From contig NC_060205.1 of the NCBI RefSeq assembly GCF_020623625.1, forward strand, positions 551,501-615,500: DNA of 64,000 nt, read 5' to 3'. Below are positions 27,101 through 36,994 of the stretch, one piece after another. Under the pieces are notes generated by a model. The model was not told where the DNA came from, searched no databases, and saw only the letters and a program-made list of their open reading frames with translations. Source of the stretch: Saccharomycodes ludwigii. Its lineage: Eukaryota > Ascomycota > Saccharomycetes > Saccharomycodales > Saccharomycodaceae. Position numbers and translations under genes: made by a program. Position 1 is the first letter of the stretch, and each line of letters begins with the position of its first letter.

Positions 27101-28087
27101 TCAAAATGTAGTTAATCCCTCTTGAACACAAGTAGCTACTAATTTGCCTTTTAGATCATAAACTTCGCCCCTCATTAAATGTCTATCATAGAGACTTCTT
27201 GGAGAATCAACATGAAAATTCAGCCAATCATTAGAATTGAAAGCTCCAGTGTGAAAATGAATAGAATGGTCCAATGAAACATTAAATTTGTGTGTGTATA
27301 ATGGTTTTTTATGGAAATATGGTAACGTTAAAATAAAATAAGCGTCTGATAGATAAGCAAAGGCAATATAATTTGCCCTAGGATCGGTACCCAAAGAAAT
27401 ATCTGCTGAAGGGAAATTTCCATCCTTAGCAAACAATTCGTATTCTTGATTAATTGGTTCTTTGACACGTACAAAATAATCCAATGCCTCATCTTGATTG
27501 GCAATGGTACTACTATTGTTGAAAAAATTAGATGGAAACTTATAATCCAACGCACTTAACTGAAATCTCTCTCCATAATCGTCTATGACGTCTGGACTGC
27601 TCTTCAGTCTTTCACTATGTAATCTTAATTCGTCAATGTTTTCTTCAAATAGCTTTTCTGCAGGTATGTATGAGCCATCATTAATATTTGGTACTTTATG
27701 CAAAGTTTTCACTTTATTCAAAGAGCCAGATTCTGTACGTATTTTATTAAGCATCATAGTTGACGTGAATATTAACTTGTCATTTTGAAATGCATTCACC
27801 TGAGTATGAATAAAATTTTTCCCTCTTCTCAAATTTTCTACTTGATATTTAACAGGTAAGTTTGGGTTACAGCCAATTAAGAAATAACTGTGCAAAGATG
27901 CTGGAATAAAATTTTTGGGAACTGTGTATAGTGAAGATAACAAAGATTGGCCTAATAATAAACCGCCAAAACCTGCTTTTGCTCCTGGTGGTACAATAAT
28001 TGGGTTGATACTAACAAAAGAATCATTATCAATTCTTTTTATAGCTAATATTTTGTCTAAAGATGAAAATCTGGAAAGTTTCTTCAT
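27101..28087 (-). CDS. TES1: Tes1, acyl-CoA thioesterase
   Basis: 328 aa. Double-hot-dog acyl-CoA thioesterase of the TesB/ACOT8 family; in S. cerevisiae (349 aa) a peroxisomal enzyme of fatty-acid oxidation. The N-terminal hot dog has FGGLLLGQSLLSSLYTVP, LHSYFLIGCNPNLPVKYQVENLRRGKNF (family motif HSYFL...RxGKxF) and QAFQND-like VNAFQNDKLIF. The C-terminal hot dog has YIAFAYLSDAYFI, LDHSIHFH, DWLNFHVDSPRSLYDRHLMRGEVYDLKGKLVATCVQEG with the catalytic Asp/Ser/Gln type residues. It ends in TTF rather than a clear PTS1 (AKF in S. cerevisiae), so peroxisomal import is uncertain. Confidence 0.92.
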   Translation of the reverse strand: MKKLSRFSSLDKILAIKRIDNDSFVSINPIIVPPGAKAGFGGLLLGQSLLSSLYTVPKNFIPASLHSYFLIGCNPNLPVKYQVENLRRGKNFIHTQVNAFQNDKLIFTSTMMLNKIRTESGSLNKVKTLHKVPNINDGSYIPAEKLFEENIDELRLHSERLKSSPDVIDDYGERFQLSALDYKFPSNFFNNSSTIANQDEALDYFVRVKEPINQEYELFAKDGNFPSADISLGTDPRANYIAFAYLSDAYFILTLPYFHKKPLYTHKFNVSLDHSIHFHTGAFNSNDWLNFHVDSPRSLYDRHLMRGEVYDLKGKLVATCVQEGLTTF

Positions 28088-28478
28088 AAGGTATGTGTTT
28101 TTTTTTTTTTTTTTATAATATTCAATTTTTTTCTTTTTTTTTTTGTTGACGGAACTAAGAGTGTTGATGTTCAGCTACTGATAAATTTTATTGAAGCATC
28201 AATTGTAATCATTTGTAATCAAGACTTTTTTTTTTTCTTTTTTTTTTTTTTTTAATTTTTTTTTTGGGTTTGATTTGGCAATGTTTCTACCTTTTTTCAT
28301 ACGTAAGATCTCCAAAAAAATAAAAAAAAAAAAAAAAAAAAAAAAAAGGATTGGCTTTGTTTAAATTGAATCCAGCGCTTCACTCCATTGCAACTTGCTT
28401 TGTCCTGTTTCCCTTCCTTTCGGCCACCTTGATCTTCCAATCCTTTCTCTTCCTCCCCACCCCACCCCAACTATAATC
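28088..28478. promoter_or_regulatory. Divergent promoter TES1/TAD2
   Basis: Several T runs, an A run near 28321-28347, and a C-rich leader stretch (28410-28470) just before the TAD2 ATG. An open frame extends upstream of TAD2 to 28395, but it starts with TTG and is low complexity. No oleate-response element (CGG-N15-18-CCG) seen. Confidence 0.4.
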
Positions 28479-29210
28479 ATGAAAATAGACTATGACATAA
28501 AGTTTATGGAACTGGCAGTAAAACTAGCTAAATATTCTTTGGATCATGGAGAAACACCAGTGGCATGCATTTATGTACACATTCCAAGCAATAAAATAAT
28601 AGCATATGGAATGAACGACACCAACAAATCACGACTAGGTATATCACATGCAGAATTCATGGGAATAGACCAAATCTATAAAAACAATTTTCAACATTTA
28701 CTAAATGAAATAGCTTTATATGTTACTGTAGAACCTTGTATTATGTGTGCATCAGCTATCAAGCAATTAGGTATTAAAAAAGTCGTGTTCGGATGTGGAA
28801 ACGAAAGGTTCGGTGGAAATGGTTCCATTTTAAGCATTCATAATGATTTTTGTACTTTACCTACCAATAACCATTCCTCGTTGCCTGGGATTTTACGAAA
28901 GGAAGCTATTGTGCTATTAAGACAGTTTTACGTCAGAGAAAATGAACGAGCCCCCGTTCCAAGGTCTAAGAATAACAGAAAACTGGAATTGGAAGAGTTC
29001 CCACCTTTTCTGTGGTCCAAATATTTATCAAAAGAAGATTTTGTTGATACCTTTGGCTCGGAAAACCTGACAAAATACGAAACGGATAGAGATTTATTCT
29101 CATCCGTCAATTGGAAATTAGTTGAAGGCAATTATGATAATATTGTCAATGAGCTTGAACTTCAAATTAATTCATTTGAACAACATAAAAAAAGAAAGTT
29201 TAGTTTATAA
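28479..29210 (+). CDS. TAD2: Tad2, catalytic subunit of tRNA A34 deaminase
   Basis: 243 aa from the ATG at 28479 (MKIDYDIKFM); this start matches the N terminus of S. cerevisiae Tad2 (250 aa). The Tad2-Tad3 heterodimer converts wobble adenosine-34 to inosine. The cytidine-deaminase zinc site is HAEFMGIDQI (HAE, catalytic Glu) and VEPCIMCASAIKQLGIKKVVFGCGNERFGGNGS (PCxxC). RKEAIVLLRQFYVRENERAPVPRSK continues the family alignment. Convergent with SNX4, the same pair and orientation as YJL035C/YJL036W. Confidence 0.96.
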   Translation: MKIDYDIKFMELAVKLAKYSLDHGETPVACIYVHIPSNKIIAYGMNDTNKSRLGISHAEFMGIDQIYKNNFQHLLNEIALYVTVEPCIMCASAIKQLGIKKVVFGCGNERFGGNGSILSIHNDFCTLPTNNHSSLPGILRKEAIVLLRQFYVRENERAPVPRSKNNRKLELEEFPPFLWSKYLSKEDFVDTFGSENLTKYETDRDLFSSVNWKLVEGNYDNIVNELELQINSFEQHKKRKFSL

Positions 29211-29518
29211 AATAAATTACGCAGGGAAAAGAAAAAAAAAGAAAAAAAAAGAAAAAAAAAGAAAAAAAAAACAGCATATATAATGGAATGCATATTAAAT
29301 AATAGATACATATAGTTGTCAATCTTAGATAAGTGTATGTAATTATAATAACACACATAACAAATGGCAAAAATATATATATATCAATTATCTAATGGGA
29401 AAGAAAAAAAGAAAAAAAGAATGATAATAAGGGGAGGGGAATATAAATATATTGCAATATTAAAACCCTTTTAATTGAAAGATAGGCATACTATAATGGT
29501 AACCGCTTTTTTCTTTTT
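29211..29518. other. Intergenic, convergent TAD2/SNX4
   Basis: A GAAAAAAAAA repeat (29228-29270), short TA runs, and a purine-rich AAGAAAAAAAG stretch near 29400. No gene. Confidence 0.6.
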
Positions 29519-30850
29519 TTATAGTTTATTTTCAATTTCTGACCAGGTTTGATACAATCTTTCATAATACTCTATTTGATTATCAGCCAAATTTCCTAAC
29601 GATTTCTTCAATGTTTCATTTTTAATTTGCTCAAAAACACCGACTTCTAGCAAAGCTTCTTGTTCAAAATTATCCGCAATCTTTTTCGCATCATCTACTT
29701 CAGATGTTAGAGTATTTATTTTTGTCTCCAGTTTGGCGATTTTCTCTCGTCTTGAGGCTTCTTGGTTAATACCAGCAATTTCTTCTAGTTTATTTGTAAA
29801 AAAGTTGCCACCGTAACCCGATATTAAATTATTTTTCTCATTTATGGCTTTGGTCAAGTAATCGTTTAATTCCTCGTAATCTATTTGCTTTTGATCCTTT
29901 AATTTAAGCAACTGCTTTAAACTATCCACATAATGTTCCATGTCCCGCAAGTCTACTAAATACTCATAATCATAATATTTAGACAGGTCTCGTAACGAAT
30001 AAGTCATTTTTAAGATACCATTATTGAATATTTTTAGTTTCTCTAGCAATTCACGGCTATTTTCAATATGTTCTTCCTTGGATATTAACTCTTTTAAATT
30101 TTCCAACCCCAAATTTAACTTATTATAATCTTCTGTTAGAGAATCTTGTGATTTAACAACTCTATGGGTCACTTTATCTATTTTGTGTATATTATATTCC
30201 AATTTTTCACTTTTCTCCTTAATTTCAACGAATTCTTCGCTTTGGTTACGTACATGTTTAAAGGCATTCATTAACACGTCACTCACATCTTCATTTTTAA
30301 TCCCGCTGTTACCAGTTATACCAACATTTACGCCACCTGTGTTGGTTACAGTAATACTTTTTCTATAAATGTCCCAATCAGATCCGCTGACTAAAAAAGT
30401 TTCCAACACTTTAGATCTTGAGTATGTTGGATGCAATGCCAATTTTTGCAAGAAATTCTGTAAACTGTGGCACCTTTTTTCAGTAAAACTGGGGCTAAAT
30501 CTATCACCTGAGATATACTGTAACACTTTTTTATCAGGAATGGGCGGAGCTATACATGAGGGATAATCGTTTACCAAAATGGTATGTAAAAGCAAAAAAT
30601 CACTATACCTTCTATGAACCACTAAAATGTTGTTTAGAAAATCTTGTTTATTTTTAAATCTGGTTTTATCAAAGTAATTTTCATGATAAGATGGAATATT
30701 TGATTTGGTAGACACCTGGTAGTTAACAAATGAGCCGCTTTCATCTCTTTGTCTTTGGGGATCAGAAACTATGATGTCTAATATAAAATTGTCATTTTTA
30801 GGTACGGTATTGGTATTAGAATCATTTGTTGTGGGTATGTCACCGTTCAT
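29519..30850 (-). CDS. SNX4: Snx4, sorting nexin (PX-BAR)
   Basis: 443 aa. PX-BAR sorting nexin for retrieval from endosomes (e.g. Snc1) and for selective autophagy (Cvt pathway, with Snx41/Atg20). The PX domain lies around residues 23-155: LDIIVSDPQRQRDESGSFVNYQV, the PI3P-pocket type HRRYSDFLLLHTIL, then the proline-rich PPIPDKK loop and RFSPSFTEKRCHSLQNFLQKL. The remainder is long helices of the BAR domain (about 205-440). S. cerevisiae Snx4 is 423 aa. Convergent neighbour TAD2 is conserved. Confidence 0.95.
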   Translation of the reverse strand: MNGDIPTTNDSNTNTVPKNDNFILDIIVSDPQRQRDESGSFVNYQVSTKSNIPSYHENYFDKTRFKNKQDFLNNILVVHRRYSDFLLLHTILVNDYPSCIAPPIPDKKVLQYISGDRFSPSFTEKRCHSLQNFLQKLALHPTYSRSKVLETFLVSGSDWDIYRKSITVTNTGGVNVGITGNSGIKNEDVSDVLMNAFKHVRNQSEEFVEIKEKSEKLEYNIHKIDKVTHRVVKSQDSLTEDYNKLNLGLENLKELISKEEHIENSRELLEKLKIFNNGILKMTYSLRDLSKYYDYEYLVDLRDMEHYVDSLKQLLKLKDQKQIDYEELNDYLTKAINEKNNLISGYGGNFFTNKLEEIAGINQEASRREKIAKLETKINTLTSEVDDAKKIADNFEQEALLEVGVFEQIKNETLKKSLGNLADNQIEYYERLYQTWSEIENKL

Positions 30851-31556
30851 TAGTCTTTTTATTGCCTTTTCCTCTTATATGTTTACCTATCTGCAGATAT
30901 GATAGTATATGTTTAGCTTTTTTTAAAGAGAGAGAGAGAGAGAGAGAGAAGAAAAAAATTTTAAAAAAAAAATTTAAAAAAAGCAAAAAATAAAAGTGAG
31001 GAAACAAATTTGATTCCTTTAACATATTTATTTCTAATAGGATGGTAAGTTAAGTATCAAACATATAATAAAATACATAAACTTTTTTTTTTTTTTTTCC
31101 CTATTTGGCTTTGTTTATCTCCCTTATTTCATTCTCTCCTTTCCTTTCACACAAAAATACATTAAAACAATTTAAATCATTTTGCAGTGTTTTCTGAAAC
31201 GAACTTTCAACAAATTTTTTATTTATTTTTTTTTTTTGGTGGCAAAATATACAAAAAAAATAAAAAAATAAAAAAAAAAACATCCGAGAGTACGAATATT
31301 GAATTCCGAGGCCACGGCTATTATCCTGTTCGATTCTCTTCCATCGTAAAAAATAAATTTATATATATTTATTTATTTATTTATTTTTAATAATCCAAAA
31401 AACAAAAAAAAAAAAGAAATTAAAATAAATTCAAATCAACGAGGAAAATATACATATTCTCACACAAACACACAAACTAACCAACCATCCACTCACTTAT
31501 ATATATATATATATATATTTGCATCTTTGTTTTCCATCAATTTCTCTTTCTTCAAT
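30851..31556. other. Intergenic, divergent SNX4/MRX12-like
   Basis: An AG dinucleotide run (about 30928-30949), A/T tracts, a short unique stretch at 31290-31345, a TTTA repeat near 31365-31388 and a TA run at 31499-31518 just before the next gene. No gene recognised. Confidence 0.5.
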
Positions 31557-33152
31557 ATGTTAAAACATTCGTTGAAGCATTTCAATCCAATAGTTAGACT
31601 TTTAGCCACCAAAGATACTCAATCTTTAGTAATAAATAAACTATTAGCTAAACCTGTATATCAAAAGTTATGCAATATCACTGCTCCCAGTGTGTTGAAT
31701 TCATACGATCTAACTGTAACTATTAAAAAGATTTTAGAAAAAAATGACACTAAATTGGAGGCCAAAGAGAAAAGTCTAATTTATAATGATTTAATAGAAA
31801 ACTTGACTTCGTATGATTATTCAGTGGCTACTGTTGGCTCCAAAGCATTGCATGAATTAAACCAACCATTAAGTTTAAAAAGTATTGATCAGATAATCCA
31901 ATTTAATCCTGGTAGATCAATGAGTTCGTGGGAGATTTTTATAAAGTATTACCCCTACATTGAAAAAGATATTAATTCAGAAAAATGCAACAAAGTTTTA
32001 TTGACCGTTTTATCGAAGTTGATCTGGTTAGATGATGCTGCTATAAAAGATGGACAAAAATACGCCACTCCAAGGGATATTTTACATGCTATTTTCATAA
32101 TATATAAATTGAATAATCAAGCTTTAAGAGACGTACCTAAAGACACCATTAAGAGGTTATATGATTCAATAATAGCTACGAATTCTACTATTTTACTTCC
32201 AAATTTTTTTGAAAAATTTGACCAGCCCATCAGCACTATGGATGATGTTGATATCTCTATTACCAAGGCCCAGTATTTGTTGAAAAATGTAAATAATTTT
32301 GTCAAAAATCAAGCAGAGATAGGAAACCCTGAAAATAGAGAGGATCTTTATAAAGTTATTGAATTATTGGGCCACAATAATCTTGACACATTGTTAGAAC
32401 CGGAAGAGAAAGAAGCATGTAAGGTAATCGAATCAGTTTATACTGCGTTAACCAACTCACAAATTGCAAACTTCAGTATAAGTAGTAAAATTGAAGCTAC
32501 CAAGTTTTTGGATGAAATTCTTAAGATTGCAGTAGTCAACGGAATCACAAAAAAAGATGTTAAATTGTGCAGCACTATTGTTAAGACCGTTGGCTTATTA
32601 TATGGGGATATGGATAAAGCTTTGAAACTATACCATTCTTTTATGATTCACCACAGGGAAGATCCGGAACTTTTGGTGTTTGCATCTTTCATGACTTTAA
32701 TTTTGAAGAGTTTTGAGCAAAATAATCCATATTTGTTAGCTGCTGCTAAGGCCATGATTCCACCAGCTTTAGATAATAAGACCCTAAAGTTAAATATCTT
32801 GAGATGTTTAATATTGGTTAATTGTAAATTCAATATTGATGAGTCACTACAGCTGTACAATGAAAACATTTCTACATTGAGCAAAAAAAACAAAGAGGAG
32901 CATACTGGTACAATACCATCAGACTCTGCTTTGTTAACCGAAACCTTAATATTGGCATATCTATACAAAGGTGATCGTGATTTTGCTCATGTTATCTTAG
33001 ATGGTGCTATGAAAAATAAATTAGTTGAAGGGCCAACTGCTGTTAAAAGAATCAAGAAGTTGTTATCATATTATGGTGATGTTTTGGAGGAGACAAATTG
33101 CAAAGAATTAATGGAAAACAAAGTCGGACAATATATTAAACACGATATTTAA
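31557..33152 (+). CDS. MRX12: Mitochondrial protein, Mrx12/YJR003C type
   Basis: 531 aa from the ATG at 31557; the frame runs ten codons further up only through a TTG. The N terminus MLKHSLKHFNPIVRLLATKD is basic and amphipathic, as in a mitochondrial presequence. The rest is an all-helical, low-tryptophan protein with repeated leucine-rich helical pairs that could be PPR-like. I identify it mainly by position: it lies on the far side of MPP10/NOC3 in the orientation expected for YJR003C (519 aa, found with the mitochondrial gene-expression assemblies). No catalytic motif can be seen. A PPR-like mitochondrial translation or RNA factor is the natural alternative. Confidence 0.6.
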   Translation: MLKHSLKHFNPIVRLLATKDTQSLVINKLLAKPVYQKLCNITAPSVLNSYDLTVTIKKILEKNDTKLEAKEKSLIYNDLIENLTSYDYSVATVGSKALHELNQPLSLKSIDQIIQFNPGRSMSSWEIFIKYYPYIEKDINSEKCNKVLLTVLSKLIWLDDAAIKDGQKYATPRDILHAIFIIYKLNNQALRDVPKDTIKRLYDSIIATNSTILLPNFFEKFDQPISTMDDVDISITKAQYLLKNVNNFVKNQAEIGNPENREDLYKVIELLGHNNLDTLLEPEEKEACKVIESVYTALTNSQIANFSISSKIEATKFLDEILKIAVVNGITKKDVKLCSTIVKTVGLLYGDMDKALKLYHSFMIHHREDPELLVFASFMTLILKSFEQNNPYLLAAAKAMIPPALDNKTLKLNILRCLILVNCKFNIDESLQLYNENISTLSKKNKEEHTGTIPSDSALLTETLILAYLYKGDRDFAHVILDGAMKNKLVEGPTAVKRIKKLLSYYGDVLEETNCKELMENKVGQYIKHDI

Positions 33153-33204
33153 ATATTATATAGTTATTGTTCTCATTGCCGAAGAAATGATCTACTTTTA
33201 TAAA

Positions 33205-33235
<31 letters not shown>

Positions 33236-33757
33236 GTCTAAATAACTTTTCATTTTTTCTTTTCCCCCATTATTATTTTTTTTTTTCGCTTAAAATAACC
33301 CATGTAATATTTTACATTTCACATTACAACTGGCAAATAATTCCTACAAAGTAACAATAGTAAGGTAAAGAGGGTACAATTGTATTAATTGAGATATATT
33401 GTAAAACGTGTGTATCTTTTTCGAAACAGAAATCGCATATTCCTTTAAGTCACATTCCACAAGAATGGATGGCTTAAAGTTAATTCATATTCCATAATAT
33501 ATACAAAGACATAACCAAAAAAAAAAAAAAGAAACAGAAAAGGAAGAATTACTCATTGTGGAAATAGATATACAATTGCAACATCACTCATTACGAACCA
33601 TGTTGTTATGATCAAAGAAAATAATCGTCTTATCATTACTATTCATCTTATTCTTTGCCCTGTTTTGTATGCATCTGCTAACACTAATCTGTATGACACC
33701 GATTAGCACCTAGAAACAAATAAAGCAGGATAAAAAAAAAAGCTGTACATCCATAGC
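33153..33757. other. Intergenic before the unrecognised gene
   Basis: TA runs at 33203-33234, then moderately complex AT-rich DNA to 33757. No tRNA boxes or coding frame seen. Confidence 0.5.
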
Positions 33758-34489
33758 ATGACTTTAGAAAAAAACCAAGCCATTTTAGTATTAAAGATCG
33801 ATAAACTGCGTAATTCTTCTTCCAAAATTGTAGAAATTTTAACAACTGTTATTAATAATGGATACAAGAAGCCTATGCGCAAATATGGTATCATTAAAAG
33901 CCTCAGAATTAAAACCCCACAAGTGTTTTTCTCTGATCTGGGATTTGATAAAGACCCAGCTAGTAGCGTGCTCTATATTTATCTAAAAAATATAACACCA
34001 GAACAAAGAAGTGAATTACTTAAAGTCTATAGAGAAATTGAATTTAAGGGTGTTACTTTTTATGTAACTTTGCCAAATATTGACAACTATGAGATTTTAT
34101 CTGTTTTTTCATTGGATCAAATCATTGGGACAGCGGGATTCAAGCCTTACTGCTTGGAAAGTTGCGGTGATCCACAAGGTATGGAAAAAGACCTTTGTGC
34201 TATGTATGAATTGACTGGTTTTACAACATTTCAAAAGGGTCTTGGGCTAAGCTTCTTGCCTATTGCGTCCGATTATACTTGTTCCGTGTACCCGATCAAA
34301 ACATTAGTGTCTCAAGTCATAGTAGAACATGAGTTAGTTACCTACTATTGTAAATTACATGGATATGAAGAGAAATCCAGAGTGTTTGTGAAATCAGGCG
34401 GCGATAGTTCTGAAGCTGGACTTGAAAATGATATAATTGCTGATGATTTTCATCTTGCTACATTGTATAAATCAGTTTTGAAATGTTGA
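33758..34489 (+). CDS. Unrecognised 243-aa protein
   Basis: A clean ATG-to-TGA frame of 243 codons with normal coding composition. It begins MTLEKNQAILVLKIDKLRN, contains LYIYLKNITPEQRSELLKV and CGDPQGMEKDLCAMYEL, and ends with ELVTYYCKLHGYEEKSRVFV and a short tail. The last segment faintly recalls the C-terminal part of GNAT acetyltransferases (Y..LHGYEEKSRVF), but the acetyl-CoA loop is not visible. No signal peptide or membrane segment. It sits where S. cerevisiae has CMS1 (YLR003C, next to NOC3), but I do not see Cms1 sequence features. Possibly a fast-evolving or lineage-restricted gene. Confidence 0.75.
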   Translation: MTLEKNQAILVLKIDKLRNSSSKIVEILTTVINNGYKKPMRKYGIIKSLRIKTPQVFFSDLGFDKDPASSVLYIYLKNITPEQRSELLKVYREIEFKGVTFYVTLPNIDNYEILSVFSLDQIIGTAGFKPYCLESCGDPQGMEKDLCAMYELTGFTTFQKGLGLSFLPIASDYTCSVYPIKTLVSQVIVEHELVTYYCKLHGYEEKSRVFVKSGGDSSEAGLENDIIADDFHLATLYKSVLKC

Positions 34490-34786
34490 TATAAATACAT
34501 GTTTACCATCAAAGTGCTAAAAGTGGTTAGCTGATATATAACTTCCATTAGTATAGAATTGATGGACAATTTTTCATTTACCATAAAAAGTTTTTTTTCT
34601 TTTTTTTTATGTTATAATACCCTGTTTTATAAAAAGAGGAGGATGGAAAATATTATATCAATACGTTTTCATTTTTGTCGGTTTAAAAATCTAACTTTGA
34701 ATCTTAAGTTTCATTAATTTACAAGTCCTTATACCTATAATAATAATAATAATAATAATAATTCACTTTTCTTTTTTTTCTTTTTT

Positions 34787-34817
<31 letters not shown>

Positions 34818-34975
34818 TTTTTTCGCAGAAACACATTTAAAAATATACGCTTTATTGCTTCAATGAACTTTTTTATTAACTAGGCTAACATAGCATATAA
34901 CACTTATTTACTCAAAATTAAAAAAAAGAAGGGAAAAAAAAGAAAAATTTAATAAAGTCAATCCATCCAGACCAT
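34490..34975. promoter_or_regulatory. NOC3 promoter region
   Basis: An AAT repeat (34739-34761), a T-rich block of about 50 (34765-34822) and an AAAAATTT block near 34944, which could act as an RRPE-type element of ribosome-biogenesis promoters. No gene. Confidence 0.4.
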
Positions 34976-36994
34976 ATGGCGAGCAAAAGAAAATCACAAA
35001 ATAAAATTCAGAGTAGAACCGCTAAAAAGAGAAGACAGGAAGATTTATTATTGTCTCAGAATGGATTTAATGACACCGACGTTACTCAATCATCTACAGA
35101 ACTAACTAACAATAAAAGAAAACACAATAGATCCACCTCTTCCTGGGATGACGAAGAGCAAGATTATGAATTAAAACCCCGTACCTTGAAGGGGTTTGAA
35201 AATTCAGGTTTACAAGAAGGGTTGCCTATTAAAATTGATGGTAAAATATCAAGGACTGTTAGAGAACGAAAGGAAGAAAAGTATGAAGATGAAGATGAAC
35301 CAGAAATAGAAGATACTGAAGAAAAAGATGAAGATGGAGAAGAAGAAGAAGAAGAAGAAGAAGAAGAAGAAGAAGAAGGAACAAAGGCAGAGGCAGATAC
35401 TGAGGAAAAAATTATCCAATTAAAGGAAGATATTGCAACATTGGCTGAAAATATTCTAGAAGAACCAGAAGAAAATGTTGAATCATTAACACGTTTAAGG
35501 AAAATGACCGAATCTAAAAATCCAAACACTTGTAAATTTTCTATGCTGGCCTTGGTTCCTGTTTTCAAATCCATTGTTCCAGGGTACAAAATTAGGCCAT
35601 TAACTGAAATGGAAAAGAGGGAAAAGGTTTCTAACGACGTTGCCAAATTAAGAAGGTTTGAAGAAAATTTAGTGGCAAATTATATTGCATACGTCGATAA
35701 TCTAGCCAAATTAGTTCGTGTACCAAATAATGAGGATCCAATCAAGGTAAACTTAGGAAATTTGGCTGCACATGCCGCTGGCGAATTGACAGGTAGTTTC
35801 TCGAATTTTAATCATAGCACTGAGTTGCTTACTTTGGTTATTCGTCGTATCTGTAAACCAGCTATCAGTAAAGATCCATCAGCCCATAAATTGATCAACA
35901 CTTTAGAAAATTTAATGTACGACGACGATGAAGGTAACGTCACTTTAGAAATTGTGAGAATATTGTCCAAGACTGTGAAGACCAGAAATTTCAATATCGA
36001 TGAATCTGTCCTAAACATTTTATTATCGATGGATATTTTAGATGATTATGATCCATATGTAGAGGAGGAGAAAAAACTTAAATTAAGAAAAAAGGATAGG
36101 GTTCATTTGTCTAAAAAGGAACGTAAGGCAAGAAAAGAAAGAAAGGCTATCGAGGAAGAAATGCGTGTGGCCGAGCAAGCAGTTTCTGCCGAACAAAGGG
36201 AAAAAAATCAAGCTGAAATTCTAAGATTAACGTTGTCACTGTACCTAAATGTCTTGAAGGCAAATACTCAAGACTTAATAGGCTCGGTGTTAGAAGGGTT
36301 ATCTAAGTTTGGTCACATGGCCAATTTTGATTTGTTGGGGGATTTTTTGGAGGTTATGAAAGAGTTGATATATGATGCAAACTTAGAAGATTTGTCCTCT
36401 AAAGAGGTGAGAAAAGTTCTTTTATGTATTGTAACTGCATTTTCATTGGTTAACAACCATCATGCAATGAAAATATCAGTAGATCTATCATCTTTTGTAA
36501 ATGCTTTGTATGCAATATTGCCAAATGTAGCACTTGACGCTGATATAGAATTTTCTTACAAAAGTTTGAGATTAGCTGATCCATTGACACAAAAATTAGT
36601 CAAGCCGTCAGTAAATGTTTCGACAAAGGCAGAGCTGTTGCTAAAGGGTCTTGATCACCTGTTTTTTAGATCCAAATCAGGCACTAAGCAAAGAGCAGCT
36701 GCGTTTGCCAAAAGACTTTACATTTGTGTTTTAAATACCCCGGAAAAAACATCTGTTGCTATTCTAAAGTTTATTGATAAGCTAATAACCAAATATCCCC
36801 AATTGTGTGGATTGTATTCTACAGATGAAAGCATTGGTAATGGTCATTTCGATATGATAACTGATGACCCAACAAGGAGTAATGCGGATGCAGCTATTAT
36901 AATGGAAAATGTTTTACTAAAATCACATTTTTCTCCATCTGTAAGGGAACTCTCAAAGAGATTGGTACAAAGATCCAAAGAGTCAATTAAATAG
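34976..36994 (+). CDS. NOC3: Noc3, 60S pre-ribosome and replication-licensing factor
   Basis: 672 aa. Noc3 pairs with Noc2 for 66S pre-ribosome transport and also takes part in replication initiation. The N-terminal 150 residues are basic then acidic, with a run of about 14 Glu near residue 125. The NOC domain begins around LKEDIATLAENILEEPEENVESL; FSMLALVPVFKSIVPGYKIRPLTEMEKREKVS is the family signature. A coiled basic stretch KLKLRKKDRVHLSKKERKARKERKAIEEEM (two segments) follows, then the CBF/Mak21-like C-terminal half. S. cerevisiae Noc3 is 663 aa. Orientation agrees with YLR002C beside YLR001C when the region is read from the other strand. Confidence 0.95.
   Translation: MASKRKSQNKIQSRTAKKRRQEDLLLSQNGFNDTDVTQSSTELTNNKRKHNRSTSSWDDEEQDYELKPRTLKGFENSGLQEGLPIKIDGKISRTVRERKEEKYEDEDEPEIEDTEEKDEDGEEEEEEEEEEEEEGTKAEADTEEKIIQLKEDIATLAENILEEPEENVESLTRLRKMTESKNPNTCKFSMLALVPVFKSIVPGYKIRPLTEMEKREKVSNDVAKLRRFEENLVANYIAYVDNLAKLVRVPNNEDPIKVNLGNLAAHAAGELTGSFSNFNHSTELLTLVIRRICKPAISKDPSAHKLINTLENLMYDDDEGNVTLEIVRILSKTVKTRNFNIDESVLNILLSMDILDDYDPYVEEEKKLKLRKKDRVHLSKKERKARKERKAIEEEMRVAEQAVSAEQREKNQAEILRLTLSLYLNVLKANTQDLIGSVLEGLSKFGHMANFDLLGDFLEVMKELIYDANLEDLSSKEVRKVLLCIVTAFSLVNNHHAMKISVDLSSFVNALYAILPNVALDADIEFSYKSLRLADPLTQKLVKPSVNVSTKAELLLKGLDHLFFRSKSGTKQRAAAFAKRLYICVLNTPEKTSVAILKFIDKLITKYPQLCGLYSTDESIGNGHFDMITDDPTRSNADAAIIMENVLLKSHFSPSVRELSKRLVQRSKESIK

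Noticed and set aside
31300-31345. GTTCGATTCTC, resembling a tRNA B box
   Set aside because: No A box, no acceptor stem and no T-run terminator in the right place.
31527-31556. N-terminal extension of the MRX12-like gene
   Set aside because: The extension begins at TTG; the first ATG at 31557 starts a good mitochondrial presequence. The same reasoning moved the starts of OMS1 (GTG at 15105), TRM5 (TTG at 18092) and TAD2 (TTG at 28395).
35164-35646. Serine-rich 160-codon frame on the minus strand in NOC3
   Set aside because: The Ser run is the complement of the NOC3 glutamate codons; antisense shadow.
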